Below, piece by piece: positions 25,735-33,884 of a stretch of 64,000 bases of DNA (its first letter is position 1; the number at the start of each line of letters is the position of its first letter). The notes under the pieces are model-generated. The model was not told where the DNA came from and searched no databases. It saw only the letters and a list, made by a program, of their open reading frames with translations. The translations under genes were made by a program, and so were the position numbers. Source of the DNA: Polaribacter butkevichii (GTDB taxonomy: Bacteria; Bacteroidota; Bacteroidia; Flavobacteriales; Flavobacteriaceae); NCBI RefSeq assembly GCF_038024105.1, contig NZ_CP150661.1:682001-746000 (forward strand), read 5' to 3'.

Positions 25735-26172
25735 ATGCATAGTTTTATAAAATCGATACCTGTTTTAGATTTAGATGAAGTTCCGGTAGATTTAATGACT
25801 GCTTATAAAAATAAAGTTTTACTATTGATTATTTATAACAACGATTGTTTGGGGTGTACAGGACGTGCCATTCCATTGGCTTATGATTTTCATCAGAAAT
25901 TTCCATCAATTCAAGTGGCGGGTATTCATGCCGATTTTATAAACAGAGAAGGAAATAAAAAGAATATTAAAAGTATTTTTACGAGTGGCGAGAATCCTTT
26001 TCCTATTTATATTGATAAAAACCACAAAGTTTACGATCAATTTAAAGCAGAAGGAACGCCACAGTGGCTATTAATTACTGAAAAAGGAGAATTATATCGT
26101 TCTATTTTCGGGTCGCAAGAAAACGCTGCAAATCGGTTATTTTATGCGCTAGAAAGTTTGGTTGATAAATAA
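25735..26172 (+). CDS. Thioredoxin-fold protein (AhpC/TSA-like)
   Basis: A 145-residue protein without signal peptide. After a short N-terminal extension (SIPVLDLDEVPVDLM) comes LLLIIYNNDCLGCTGRAIPLAYDFHQKF, with a CxxC redox pair (CLGC) at the thioredoxin active-site position, then the cis-Pro region GTPQWLLITEKGELYRSIFG. It may be a thiol-disulfide exchanger or peroxidase-like enzyme. Being cytosolic it differs from the TlpA protein at 62571-63131. Its own promoter is evident, so it is a single-gene unit. Confidence 0.82.
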   Translation: MHSFIKSIPVLDLDEVPVDLMTAYKNKVLLLIIYNNDCLGCTGRAIPLAYDFHQKFPSIQVAGIHADFINREGNKKNIKSIFTSGENPFPIYIDKNHKVYDQFKAEGTPQWLLITEKGELYRSIFGSQENAANRLFYALESLVDK

Positions 26173-26188
26173 GTTACTGTTACTGTAT

Positions 26189-27466
26189 TTAGTTTACTAT
26201 TATTTGATATTGCAACACAAACATTCCTTTACGTTCATCTACTTTTACTTGATTATTTATATTTTGATAAACAGGTCTGTTTTGATAACCTAAACTTAAT
26301 TTATTACCGTGTCCTTTAAAGAAACAATTTATCCCTAAATCATACACCACCATGGCATCATCTAACCCTTCAAAATCTGAATATTGTATAGCAATATTAG
26401 GTTGTAATTGATAGCTTTTTTTACCCTTTGCTAGTAAATATCCTAATTGAAAAAAGGTAGTGTTTCCGGTACCCATCATCGGAAAATCATTACCACTACC
26501 ATTAAAAGAAGTCCCACCAGAAGTAATATCATTAGCACCCACGTTTCTAATATAATTAGGACCAAAATCATTATGATTATAGCCCAAATACGTGGTAATT
26601 GCCGTACCTTTTTCTTTATTTAAAGGAGCATCATAAAATATATCTACTGCCCAATTTTTAAAATCGTAATATTTTTCGATACCATTTACAAGCTGAGAAG
26701 TCATTTTAGGTTGATTCATAAAACCAGCTCCTAAGTTTAAAATATTCTTTGTACCTAAATAAGTTCCTGCGCCTCCGCTATAAGCAGATTTGTTACTTTC
26801 ATTATCTAAAAACTCATATTTTACATAACCAGAAATTCTTTTTCTAGGTTTATTTTTAGCATAATCTACTTTGCCTTCCGTTGCAGCTACACCATATTGA
26901 ATAGGATCTTTTAAAGCTATAACATAATCGAATTTATGTATTTGCCCTTTGGCCCAAATACCTAAAGTACGAGCAATATCATCATTTTTGTTTACCGTTA
27001 ATAATGAAAAAAGAGGCGCATCAACAGACATTAAAGTAACACTACTTCTTACATTCCATCTATTTAAACCTTCCCAACCCGACTCTCCAACACCTAAAGC
27101 AAATACCTTTGCAAACTCGTATTCTGCATATAGATCTAAAACACCAAACTTAAAATCTTTTTCAGATTTACTATTCATATTATTTCCGCCAAACAAAGAA
27201 TATACATATAATTTAGGCGTTAATTGTGCCGAAAGGCCCATTCTAACTCTTCTTAGAGAAACATCAAAAACATTATTAGCTGCTTCATTATTTATGGTTG
27301 TACCAGGATTGGTATCCATATATCTAGCCCATAATTGCATTCTAAGAGAAGCTTTTATATAGGTTTTACCTGTTTCATCTAAGTTTAGTTTTAGCTTATT
27401 ACTTTGCGCATGACTAAAACTTGATATAAAAATTAAAATAACAAGAAGATGTTTTGTATTTATCAT
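26189..27466 (-). CDS. Outer-membrane porin-like beta-barrel protein (OprO/P-like)
   Basis: A 425-residue protein with a signal peptide (SSFSHAQ, about residue 21). The mature part is rich in amphipathic beta-strands alternating with N/G/D-rich turns, and starts YIKASLRMQLWARY ... FDVSLRRVRMGLSAQLTPKLYVYS, the pattern of phosphate-selective-porin-like proteins of Bacteroidota, ending with a strand GMFVLQYQIIVN. It would form a diffusion channel; substrate unknown. Its promoter region has a Crp/Fnr-like dyad similar to those of the nitrite genes, so it may be expressed under low oxygen. Confidence 0.75.
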   Translation of the reverse strand: MINTKHLLVILIFISSFSHAQSNKLKLNLDETGKTYIKASLRMQLWARYMDTNPGTTINNEAANNVFDVSLRRVRMGLSAQLTPKLYVYSLFGGNNMNSKSEKDFKFGVLDLYAEYEFAKVFALGVGESGWEGLNRWNVRSSVTLMSVDAPLFSLLTVNKNDDIARTLGIWAKGQIHKFDYVIALKDPIQYGVAATEGKVDYAKNKPRKRISGYVKYEFLDNESNKSAYSGGAGTYLGTKNILNLGAGFMNQPKMTSQLVNGIEKYYDFKNWAVDIFYDAPLNKEKGTAITTYLGYNHNDFGPNYIRNVGANDITSGGTSFNGSGNDFPMMGTGNTTFFQLGYLLAKGKKSYQLQPNIAIQYSDFEGLDDAMVVYDLGINCFFKGHGNKLSLGYQNRPVYQNINNQVKVDERKGMFVLQYQIIVN

Positions 27467-27523
27467 TGGGTTTTGTTTAACTGACGATCATTTATATGAA
27501 ATCAACAAATATATTTCTAAACG

Positions 27524-27566
27524 CGAAACTAAAGCAACTCTAAAAAATACTTACTGACATTTATCA
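27524..27566 (-). promoter_or_regulatory. Candidate Crp/Fnr-type promoter of the porin gene
   Basis: Dyad TGAC-ATTT-ATCA at 27555-27566; 23 bases nearer the gene, TAGTTTCG on the minus strand (27524-27531) is one base off TAnnTTTG. Start codon 27466. Same geometry as at nirK but with weaker sites. Confidence 0.35.
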
Positions 27567-27698
27567 CGTTACGCTTTTTTGTAGAATTATTAATTCGACT
27601 TTTTAAATATATACAATTGCTTAAAAAAGTGAAGACAATCATTTTATGGATACAATTCTTATTTAGAATAAAAAATAATTTTACAATAAGAAACTATT

Positions 27699-28088
27699 TT
27701 AAGACTCTCTATTTTTAAAAACATATAAATATTGCCCTGTAGCCATTCTTCTAGAAGCATCTTTGGCTCTTTGAGCAACCTCTCCTTCGTATAAAGAATC
27801 TATGGTTGTAAACCAAATTTCTAACCATTTGCCAAAGTGAACTTGACTCATAGTATGATTTAGAAACTTATCTACTTTTAAATGCGCTTTGCTAGGGCTT
27901 CCTTTAAAACAAACATCACCTAATAAGGCTGTTACCCAAAAATCAGTTAATTTTTCTAAGTGAGGTGGCCATTGCTCTTTACTTAAATGATGATTAAAAA
28001 TAGGGCCTAAAAGGTCGTTTTTTCTAATAGCATCATAAAAAGTAGTAACCAATACGTAAATATCTTCTCTATTTTCTATTTCTTTCAT
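27699..28088 (-). CDS. Group III truncated hemoglobin
   Basis: A 129-residue globin. Features of group III: FYDAIRKNDLLGPIFNHHL near the start, WPPHLEKLTDFWVTALLG (CD/E region), AHLKVDKFLNHTMSQVHFGKWLEIWFTTIDSLYEGEVAQRAKDAS with the proximal His and the HF..WL motif. Such proteins bind O2 or NO and are linked to nitrosative stress in Campylobacter. It follows the NO reductase gene on the same strand after 65 bases, but an 11-bp hairpin lies between, so co-transcription may be partial. Probably scavenges or senses NO. Confidence 0.92.
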   Translation of the reverse strand: MKEIENREDIYVLVTTFYDAIRKNDLLGPIFNHHLSKEQWPPHLEKLTDFWVTALLGDVCFKGSPSKAHLKVDKFLNHTMSQVHFGKWLEIWFTTIDSLYEGEVAQRAKDASRRMATGQYLYVFKNRES

Positions 28089-28102
28089 TTTATAAAATAT
28101 TA

Positions 28103-28137
28103 AATCCGCACAAACCGAAATTCAGCTTGTGCGGATT
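28103..28137 (-). terminator. Hairpin between NO reductase and truncated hemoglobin genes
   Basis: Perfect 11-bp stem (aatccgcacaa at 28103-28113 with ttgtgcggatt at 28127-28137), 13-base loop. On the minus strand it is followed by TAATATTTTAT, a poor T-run, and then directly the hemoglobin start codon. Partial terminator or mRNA-processing/stability element. Confidence 0.6.
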
Positions 28138-28153
28138 ATTTATACATTTAAAC

Positions 28154-30373
28154 TTAATTTTTCTTTTTGATGCAATAAATAGTTTCTTGTATGGTAAACC
28201 AACAGAAATAAAAGATACCTCCAGAGAATATAACATCACCAATCATACGCATCCATTTAAACGTTTGTACTGTTGGAGAATACAATAATTCGGCATCTCT
28301 AGCAAAAGAATATCCTTTTGTAATTGATGTATACGCTTGTATTAAACCTACGGGTAACATACTTAAAAACACCATGGCAACTAAACCAATATTTAACAAC
28401 CAAAAAGCTCTTTTTAGTTTTACAGAACTCCAAACTCTGTCTGAATAAAAACGTAAACAGATAATAATAAAGCCCATTCCTAATAAACCGTACACACCAA
28501 ATAAAGCGGTATGCGCATGCACTGCTGTGGTATTTAACCCTTGAATATAATACAATGCAATTGGTGGGTTAATTAAGAAACCAAATACACCTGCACCTAC
28601 CATGTTCCAAAATGCAACAGCAATAAAGAAAAATATTGGCCATTTGTATTTCTGCATCCATTCATTAGATTTTAAAAGGTTCCAATTTTCACGAATCTCA
28701 AATCCCATTAAAGTTAACGGTACAACCTCTAAAGCACTAAATGTAGCCCCTAAAGCAATTGCTTGCACAGGTGTACCAGAATAATATAAGTGGTGTAAAG
28801 TTCCTATAATTCCACCTGCTAAAAAGATCGTTGCAGAAGCTATCGATGCTTTTCCTGCTGTTTTTGCTGATAAAATTTTCATTCTTAAGAAAATAAATGC
28901 AATAATAACGGTTGCAAAAACTTCGAAGAAACCTTCTACCCAAAGGTGTACCAACCACCATCTCCAATAATTAATTACAGGTAAGCTACTGTTTTCTCCG
29001 TACATTAATCCTGAGAAGAAAAACATACCAATGGCAATTACAGAAATCAATAATATGATTAATAAGTGTTTAGAATCATCATTTTTCTTAATTGCATACA
29101 CCACGTGTCTACCCACCATAAGAACCCATAAAACCAAGCCAATACCTAAAAATATTTGCCAGAATCTACCTAAATCCATGTATTCATATCCTTGATGACC
29201 AAAGAAGAAATTGGTAGTTAAATCTAAAAATTGATGTACACCTAACCACTCGCCCATCATAGAACCTAATACAATAATTAATAAGGCGATAAAAAGAAAA
29301 TTGATTCCGAAAATTTGAAACTTCATTTCTTTACCACTAATCATTGGTGCTAAAAATAATCCTGTTGCTAACCATGTTGCTGCAATCCAAAATACAGCCA
29401 ATTGTGTATGCCAAGTTCTTGTAATTGAATATGGAAGAAAACTAGATAAATCAAAACCAAAAAATGCTTGTCCTTCTACCGTATAATGTACTGTTAAAGC
29501 TCCTAAAACTACTTGTAAAGCTATTAATAATGAGATTACAATAAAATATTTTAAAACGGCTCTTTGAGATCTCGTTAAGATTAAAGTATCTAAAGGATCT
29601 TTATCTGGGTGCTTTACTGCTTCACCTTTTTCGTGATTACGAATGTAGTAATAAGTTAATCCTCCAATAAACAATAATAAAAGTATTATAGAAAATCCTG
29701 ACCATATTTGAGAATCTGGCGTAATTGTATTGTCAATTAATGGTTCAAACGGCCAATTAGAAGTATAAGTATACTCTTTTTCTGGTCTGTTAGTACTTGC
29801 TGCCCAAGAAGTCCAGAATAAAAAAGCATTTAATTGTGCTAATTTAGTGGTGTCTTCTAAAGCTCCTTTAGGAATTGCATACTTTTCATGTCCGTTAGAA
29901 AAAATATCTGTATAATGCTTATAATTCTCTAAAATAGCAGCATAACGATCTTTAGAAATAGTGATGCTTCCTGTTTTAGCATTGTAAGTATTTGTTTTAA
30001 TATTTTTAATTAAACGTGCTTTTAAAGCTGCTTTATTTTCTACACCTAAATCTTCATAGGTTGAATTAAAATCTTTTTTTGCCCAAGCATTCAACATAAA
30101 TACAGCTTCTTTATGTATCCAATCTGCAGACCAATCTGGTGCAACATAACTACCATGTCCCCAAATAGAACCTACTTCCATTCCTCCAATAGATTCCCAA
30201 ACATTCTGACCAATTTGTATGTCTGCTTTGGTTAAAAATATTTCTCCGGTTTCTTGTATGATAACGGTTTCTGGTATAGGTGGTTGTGTTTGATATACCT
30301 CTGTACCTACCCATATAAGTACTATAAAGGAAAGGGTTACTACACTAGCAAATGCGATCCAAACTTTTTTCAT
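28154..30373 (-). CDS. norB: Quinol-dependent nitric oxide reductase (NorB/NorZ, single subunit)
   Basis: A 739-residue inner-membrane enzyme that reduces 2 NO to N2O with electrons from quinol. N-terminal helix, then a roughly 200-residue periplasmic domain (fused NorC-like part without a CxxCH heme motif, as in qNOR), then about 12 helices of the heme-copper oxidase fold. Ligand histidines are visible: TRTWHTQLAVFWIA (heme b), VHLWVEGFFEVFA (FeB His plus the conserved Glu residues), GTLHHLYYSG (two FeB His) and TTAVHAHTALFGVYG (heme b3/b). Length fits the qNOR class (about 740-760). Preceded 20 bases upstream by a cupin gene, with an Rrf2 regulator before that, so it is likely NO-regulated. 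Its substrate NO would come from NirK at 51331-52785. Confidence 0.95.
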   Translation of the reverse strand: MKKVWIAFASVVTLSFIVLIWVGTEVYQTQPPIPETVIIQETGEIFLTKADIQIGQNVWESIGGMEVGSIWGHGSYVAPDWSADWIHKEAVFMLNAWAKKDFNSTYEDLGVENKAALKARLIKNIKTNTYNAKTGSITISKDRYAAILENYKHYTDIFSNGHEKYAIPKGALEDTTKLAQLNAFLFWTSWAASTNRPEKEYTYTSNWPFEPLIDNTITPDSQIWSGFSIILLLLFIGGLTYYYIRNHEKGEAVKHPDKDPLDTLILTRSQRAVLKYFIVISLLIALQVVLGALTVHYTVEGQAFFGFDLSSFLPYSITRTWHTQLAVFWIAATWLATGLFLAPMISGKEMKFQIFGINFLFIALLIIVLGSMMGEWLGVHQFLDLTTNFFFGHQGYEYMDLGRFWQIFLGIGLVLWVLMVGRHVVYAIKKNDDSKHLLIILLISVIAIGMFFFSGLMYGENSSLPVINYWRWWLVHLWVEGFFEVFATVIIAFIFLRMKILSAKTAGKASIASATIFLAGGIIGTLHHLYYSGTPVQAIALGATFSALEVVPLTLMGFEIRENWNLLKSNEWMQKYKWPIFFFIAVAFWNMVGAGVFGFLINPPIALYYIQGLNTTAVHAHTALFGVYGLLGMGFIIICLRFYSDRVWSSVKLKRAFWLLNIGLVAMVFLSMLPVGLIQAYTSITKGYSFARDAELLYSPTVQTFKWMRMIGDVIFSGGIFYFCWFTIQETIYCIKKKN

Positions 30374-30393
30374 CTCTCTGTTATTATTATAAA

Positions 30394-30729
30394 TTATACT
30401 ACGTCTTTTACTCTTTGTACACTGTCTGCAACTGAAACTGTAAGTCTAATAATACAATCTTCTTTACAGTATAAATCATGCGGAACATTTGCGTCTAACG
30501 CAATTAGATCTCCTCTTTTTAATACTTGTTTTTCTCCTGCTACTCCAAAATCTATACTTCCTTCAAATAATTCTATAACGATAGGAAACGGAGCTTTGTG
30601 TTCTTTCATTTGTTGTCCTTTTTTCATAAGGATTCTTATTTCTTTTGTGGTTGCTGTTTTTAGTAATACGGTTACTGTTGGTTTATCTTCTCCGTAGATA
30701 AGATTTTCTGTTAAAGATGCTGGTTTCAT
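30394..30729 (-). CDS. Cupin-domain protein in the NO reductase operon
   Basis: A 111-residue single-domain cupin: IRILMKKGQQMKEHKAPFPIVIELFEGSIDFGVAGEKQVLKRGDLIALDANVPHDL. Motif 1 is incomplete (KEHKAPFPIVIEL; one His plus Glu) and motif 2 has P-H-D-L, so a mononuclear metal site is possible. Its stop lies 20 bases before norB and its start 64 bases after the Rrf2 gene. Related small cupins occur next to NO-response genes, where they may sense or handle iron-nitrosyl species, but no function is known to me with confidence. Confidence 0.8.
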   Translation of the reverse strand: MKPASLTENLIYGEDKPTVTVLLKTATTKEIRILMKKGQQMKEHKAPFPIVIELFEGSIDFGVAGEKQVLKRGDLIALDANVPHDLYCKEDCIIRLTVSVADSVQRVKDVV

Positions 30730-30761
30730 AATTTTTGTTTTAATTAAGGTATAAAGAACTA

Positions 30762-30779
30762 AAAGACCTTTATATCTTT
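30762..30779. promoter_or_regulatory. Candidate Rrf2 (NsrR-like) operator upstream of cupin-norB
   Basis: The 18-mer AAAGACCTTTATATCTTT; its reverse complement agrees at 15 of 18 positions with the 18-bp palindrome at 52894-52911 beside the second Rrf2 gene and nirK. Ends AAAGA...TCTTT are symmetric. Confidence 0.5.
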
Positions 30780-30793
30780 TATTGTGATAAATT

Positions 30794-31225
30794 TTAGCGT
30801 TTTAAAATAAATCCTTCTAAAGTCATATCATTAAGAATAGATTTTATAGAAGTGTTTTCTAACATGTTTTTTAAATTATTTCTAATATCAACAAACTTAA
30901 AATGTAGCGGACAAGGTGAATTTGCGTCACATTGTTTAAGTCCTAAACCACAGCCCACATAAATAGCATCTCCATCTAAAATACTAACAATTTCACTTAA
31001 TTTAGTATCCATTTTTTCTGCTTCAATGGTAAAGCCTCCATAAGGACCTTTAACAGATTTTACAACCTTGTTTCTTGTAAGTTGTTGTAAAATTTTAGCT
31101 GTAAAAGCTTGTGGCGAATTAATTTCTTGTGATATGGTACTCATACTCACCTTCTTATTATCAGAACTCTGTTCTGCAATAAAAAGCACTGCTCTAAGAC
31201 CGTATTCACAAGTTTTTGAAAACAT
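30794..31225 (-). CDS. Rrf2 family transcriptional regulator with Fe-S cysteines (NsrR-like)
   Basis: A 143-residue winged-helix repressor. N-terminal HTH (VSMSTISQEINSPQAFTAKILQQLTRNKVVKSVKGPYGGF is the Rrf2 recognition helix and wing), and three cysteines Cys92, Cys99 and Cys105 with spacing C-x6-C-x5-C, able to hold an Fe-S cluster that NO would destroy. Head of a group Rrf2-cupin-norB-hemoglobin, which fits an NO-responsive role. The second Rrf2 protein in the window (52931-53365) has cysteines at the same three positions. Could sense Fe-S status (IscR-like) instead, but context favours NO. Confidence 0.92.
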   Translation of the reverse strand: MFSKTCEYGLRAVLFIAEQSSDNKKVSMSTISQEINSPQAFTAKILQQLTRNKVVKSVKGPYGGFTIEAEKMDTKLSEIVSILDGDAIYVGCGLGLKQCDANSPCPLHFKFVDIRNNLKNMLENTSIKSILNDMTLEGFILKR

Positions 31226-31247
31226 ATTAATATTTTATTTAATACCG

Positions 31248-31278
31248 CAAATATATTACATTTTTTATAACGGACAAA
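31248..31278 (-). promoter_or_regulatory. Promoter of the Rrf2-cupin-norB group
   Basis: On the minus strand TTTG (31275-31278), 19 bases, TATATTTG (31248-31255): near-perfect -33/-7 Bacteroidota promoter, 23 bases before the Rrf2 start codon. Confidence 0.75.
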
Positions 31279-31350
31279 TTTATCTTTTATTATTATTTAG
31301 AATATCATTCCATTATAAAAAGGATACATTTACCTATTTCTGATACACAC

Positions 31351-31378
31351 AAAAAAAGCTATCAAGAAGATAGCTTTT
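31351..31378 (-). terminator. Terminator of the universal stress protein gene
   Basis: Stem aaaagctatc with gatagctttt, loop of five bases, followed on the minus strand by seven T. Confidence 0.85.
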
Positions 31379-31453
31379 AAACAAAAAAAATAGTAAAATT
31401 AATATATAGACACTTATTAATATTGGTCTAAATAACGGATTAATTTTAAAAAC

Positions 31454-32263
31454 TTATTTTTTAATAGGTATTGAAAGTAAAGGAATATTTAAGCCAGAAG
31501 CCATCATTCTTGTTTTACTTTTATGAAGGATAGATTCCCAAAAACCATACCTTTTGGGCATCATTACTAAAAGATCTGAATTCGATTTTTTTACTTCTGC
31601 TTCTATGGCATCTATAACCGAATTCGATTTTACATTTTTATACAAAAGGGTAACGTCTTCTAATTCTTTATCTAAATTAGTATTAATTTCTGTTTGCAAC
31701 TCTTCTACTTTTTTATCAACATAAAAAACAGTAACAATTGCTTTTAAACTAAGAGAAACCTGACGTAATTTTGCCAACGTTTTTAACGGAACACCTTCTA
31801 GTAAATCACAGGCAAAAAGGATGTTTTTAATCCCCTTAAACTTAGCACAAAGAGGAATTGCCAATACCGGAAATTCTTTCATACTAATTAAGGTAGTTGT
31901 AGGATTGCCAAGTAAATTTTGTTCTAAAGATTTAGGAGACATACCAATAACAATAAAACGCGCCTTATACAGTTTCATTAAAGAATCTACTTCTTCCTCT
32001 AAATTGGTATAACTGCTTTTATAGGATACTTCTATATTAAATTCTTTGCTTATTTTTAAAGCGTTTTCTTTTAATTTGTTTTTATTTATTTGAAAAAAAT
32101 GATCTACAGAAGATGCAGGCAATCTACTGTTTGCAACATGCACAGGTAATCTAAAGGTGTTAAATAACACTAATTTAGTATTAAATTCTTGGGCTAATGC
32201 CGCTGCATATAAAACTGCATTTTCAGATAACTTAGAAAAATTAGTGGCTACGATAATACTCAT
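31454..32263 (-). CDS. Universal stress protein with two UspA domains
   Basis: A 269-residue cytosolic protein made of two tandem Usp folds. First domain opens MSIIVATNFSKLSENAVLYAAALA (D replaced by N at the usual VATDFS position) and has FIVIGMSPKSLEQNLLGNPTTTLI; second opens GIKNILFACDLLEGVP and contains SDLLVMMPKRYGFWESILHKSKTRMMA. Bacteroidota often have such two-domain Usp proteins under stress or microaerobic control. Single-gene unit with its own TAnnTTTG promoter and terminator, next to the NO genes, so a role in low-oxygen or NO stress is possible. Confidence 0.9.
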   Translation of the reverse strand: MSIIVATNFSKLSENAVLYAAALAQEFNTKLVLFNTFRLPVHVANSRLPASSVDHFFQINKNKLKENALKISKEFNIEVSYKSSYTNLEEEVDSLMKLYKARFIVIGMSPKSLEQNLLGNPTTTLISMKEFPVLAIPLCAKFKGIKNILFACDLLEGVPLKTLAKLRQVSLSLKAIVTVFYVDKKVEELQTEINTNLDKELEDVTLLYKNVKSNSVIDAIEAEVKKSNSDLLVMMPKRYGFWESILHKSKTRMMASGLNIPLLSIPIKK

Positions 32264-32286
32264 AATTTAGTATCTTTAGTTTGTAT

Positions 32287-32294
32287 CAAAGGTA
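32287..32294 (-). promoter_or_regulatory. -7 promoter element of the universal stress protein gene
   Basis: TACCTTTG on the minus strand, exact match to TAnnTTTG, 23 bases before the start codon at 32263. Confidence 0.55.
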
Positions 32295-32422
32295 AAAAAT
32301 ATACCCCACTAAACAGTAGTCTAAAAAAAGGATATATTGGTCTAAATCGATGATAATAAAAAACAGTGCTATCTTATTGATATTGGTATTCTCTGAATAA
32401 AAAATTCTAAATTCTTAAAAAG

Positions 32423-33325
32423 TTAAGAAGTAATTTTTCTAAATTTAGAGGGTGATAATCCTGTATTTTTCTTAAAATATTTACCAAAAAAAGATTGATC
32501 GCTAAACTTTAATTCATTTGCAATTTGAGAAATACTTAATAAAGGGTTACTTAAAAGCAATTTAGCTTCCATAATAACGGCATCATCTATTAATTGACCA
32601 GCAGTTTTACCCGAAACATCTTTTAATACTTTAGATAAATGCCCTGGTGTTAAAAACATACTTTCTGCATAAAATTTTACAGAACGCTCATTTTTAAAAT
32701 GATCATTTAATTTTTTTAAAAAACGAAGTGTTATTTCTTGTTGTCTAGATAAATGTGCATCTAAATTAGGGTGTTCCCTTTTAAAAATAGCTCCGTAATG
32801 ATATAACAACAAACCAAAAGAATGCATAATAATTTCATTTCTATAAGGCATATCAGTAGTACCTGCATCGTTGTTTTTTGCTAATAATTTAGAGAGCAGT
32901 ACAGAAGTAGCTTCTTCTTCTTTTGTTAATTTTAACTTAGGATAACTATTAGCTGTTAAAAAATCGACACCTTTAAATTCGTTTTTATTTAAAAGTATTT
33001 TAAAAATAAAATCTATGGTAAAACTAACGCCTATAATTTCTAAATTATGACTCGTTTCAACAATCTGTAAAACCGTTTGAGGTTTTATAGTAATCATCTC
33101 ACCAGCTTGCAGTATATGTGTAATTAAATTTAATTGTACTTTAAAAGTACCTTTAAGTATCAATAAAAAAGTATAATTACCAGCTCTAAAGGGTTCTATA
33201 AAAGGGGTTTCATCAAAATTATTTTTAGACAAATGAATGTGCAAATCACTATCTTTTTGTGGTTTGTCTCCAAGTAGATCAACAATATCGTTAATGGTAT
33301 AATTTTTAATAGAAGGTGTTTGCAC
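32423..33325 (-). CDS. AraC family transcriptional regulator
   Basis: A 300-residue regulator. N-terminal cupin-type domain (AGNYTFLLILKGTFKVQLNLITHILQAGEMITIKP), C-terminal double HTH: RSVKFYAESMFLTPGHLSKVLKDVSGKT and LLSISQIANELKFSDQSFFGKYFKKNTGLSPSKFR. Divergent from the DoxX-TetR-oxidoreductase operon with 193 bases between, so it may co-regulate that operon. Ligand unknown. Confidence 0.9.
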   Translation of the reverse strand: MQTPSIKNYTINDIVDLLGDKPQKDSDLHIHLSKNNFDETPFIEPFRAGNYTFLLILKGTFKVQLNLITHILQAGEMITIKPQTVLQIVETSHNLEIIGVSFTIDFIFKILLNKNEFKGVDFLTANSYPKLKLTKEEEATSVLLSKLLAKNNDAGTTDMPYRNEIIMHSFGLLLYHYGAIFKREHPNLDAHLSRQQEITLRFLKKLNDHFKNERSVKFYAESMFLTPGHLSKVLKDVSGKTAGQLIDDAVIMEAKLLLSNPLLSISQIANELKFSDQSFFGKYFKKNTGLSPSKFRKITS

Positions 33326-33350
33326 TTAAGGAAATCTATAAATTAGATAT

Positions 33351-33358
33351 CAAAGATA
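33351..33358 (-). promoter_or_regulatory. -7 promoter element of the AraC gene
   Basis: TATCTTTG on the minus strand, exact match to TAnnTTTG, 26 bases before the start codon at 33325. Confidence 0.5.
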
Positions 33359-33471
33359 CCTATTTATCATTTTATGATCTTATTTATTGCCTCTCCCCTT
33401 TTTAATTAGTTAATAACGTGTGGTATCATTTAATCTTATAATAGTATAAATATAAAGATTTGTTAAAAAAG

Positions 33472-33501
33472 AATGAACATTCATTTTTATTCATATCTTT
33501 G
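33472..33501 (+). promoter_or_regulatory. TetR-type operator and -7 element of the seven-gene operon
   Basis: Palindrome AATGAA-CA-TTCATT at 33472-33485, nine bases before TATCTTTG (33494-33501, exact TAnnTTTG); DoxX start codon at 33519. The operator occupies the spacer between -33 and -7, where a bound TetR dimer would block transcription. The second gene of the operon encodes a TetR protein, so autorepression is likely. Confidence 0.65.
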
Positions 33502-33518
33502 AAGTCTAAAACAAAGTA

Positions 33519-33881
33519 ATGAAACATTTTTGGAATCTTTTACGCATCGTGTTCGCTTTATTTATGATATATGCAGGGAGTCAACATTTTATAAAACCTG
33601 ATTTTTTTTCAGTGTTTGTTCCTGATTTTTTACCATTTAAAAGCTTTATAATTTATGCATCCGGAATTGTAGAAATACTTTTAGGGGTATTTTTAATAAT
33701 ACCAAAATACTCAAAGTTAGCTGCAATCGGAATTTTAATTTTGATGCTACTGTTTTTACCGATTCATATTTGGGATGTATTTACGGATACACCAGCTATT
33801 GGTAGCCATAAAGCAGCTGTTATAAGATTACCAATACAGTTTATATTAATTGCTTTGGCCTATAAATTTCAAAAAAAATAA
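33519..33881 (+). CDS. DoxX family membrane protein
   Basis: A 120-residue protein with four membrane helices: FWNLLRIVFALFMIYAGSQHF, SFIIYASGIVEILLGVFLII, LAAIGILILMLLFLPIHIWDVF, and a final helix. The pattern GxxHF...P.F...P.....Y.SG..E...G is that of the DoxX/DoxD-like family. Exact role unknown; relatives act in redox-linked membrane complexes. First gene of an operon with a TetR gene (3-base gap) and several NAD(P)H oxidoreductases. Confidence 0.87.
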   Translation: MKHFWNLLRIVFALFMIYAGSQHFIKPDFFSVFVPDFLPFKSFIIYASGIVEILLGVFLIIPKYSKLAAIGILILMLLFLPIHIWDVFTDTPAIGSHKAAVIRLPIQFILIALAYKFQKK

Positions 33882-33884
33882 GTA

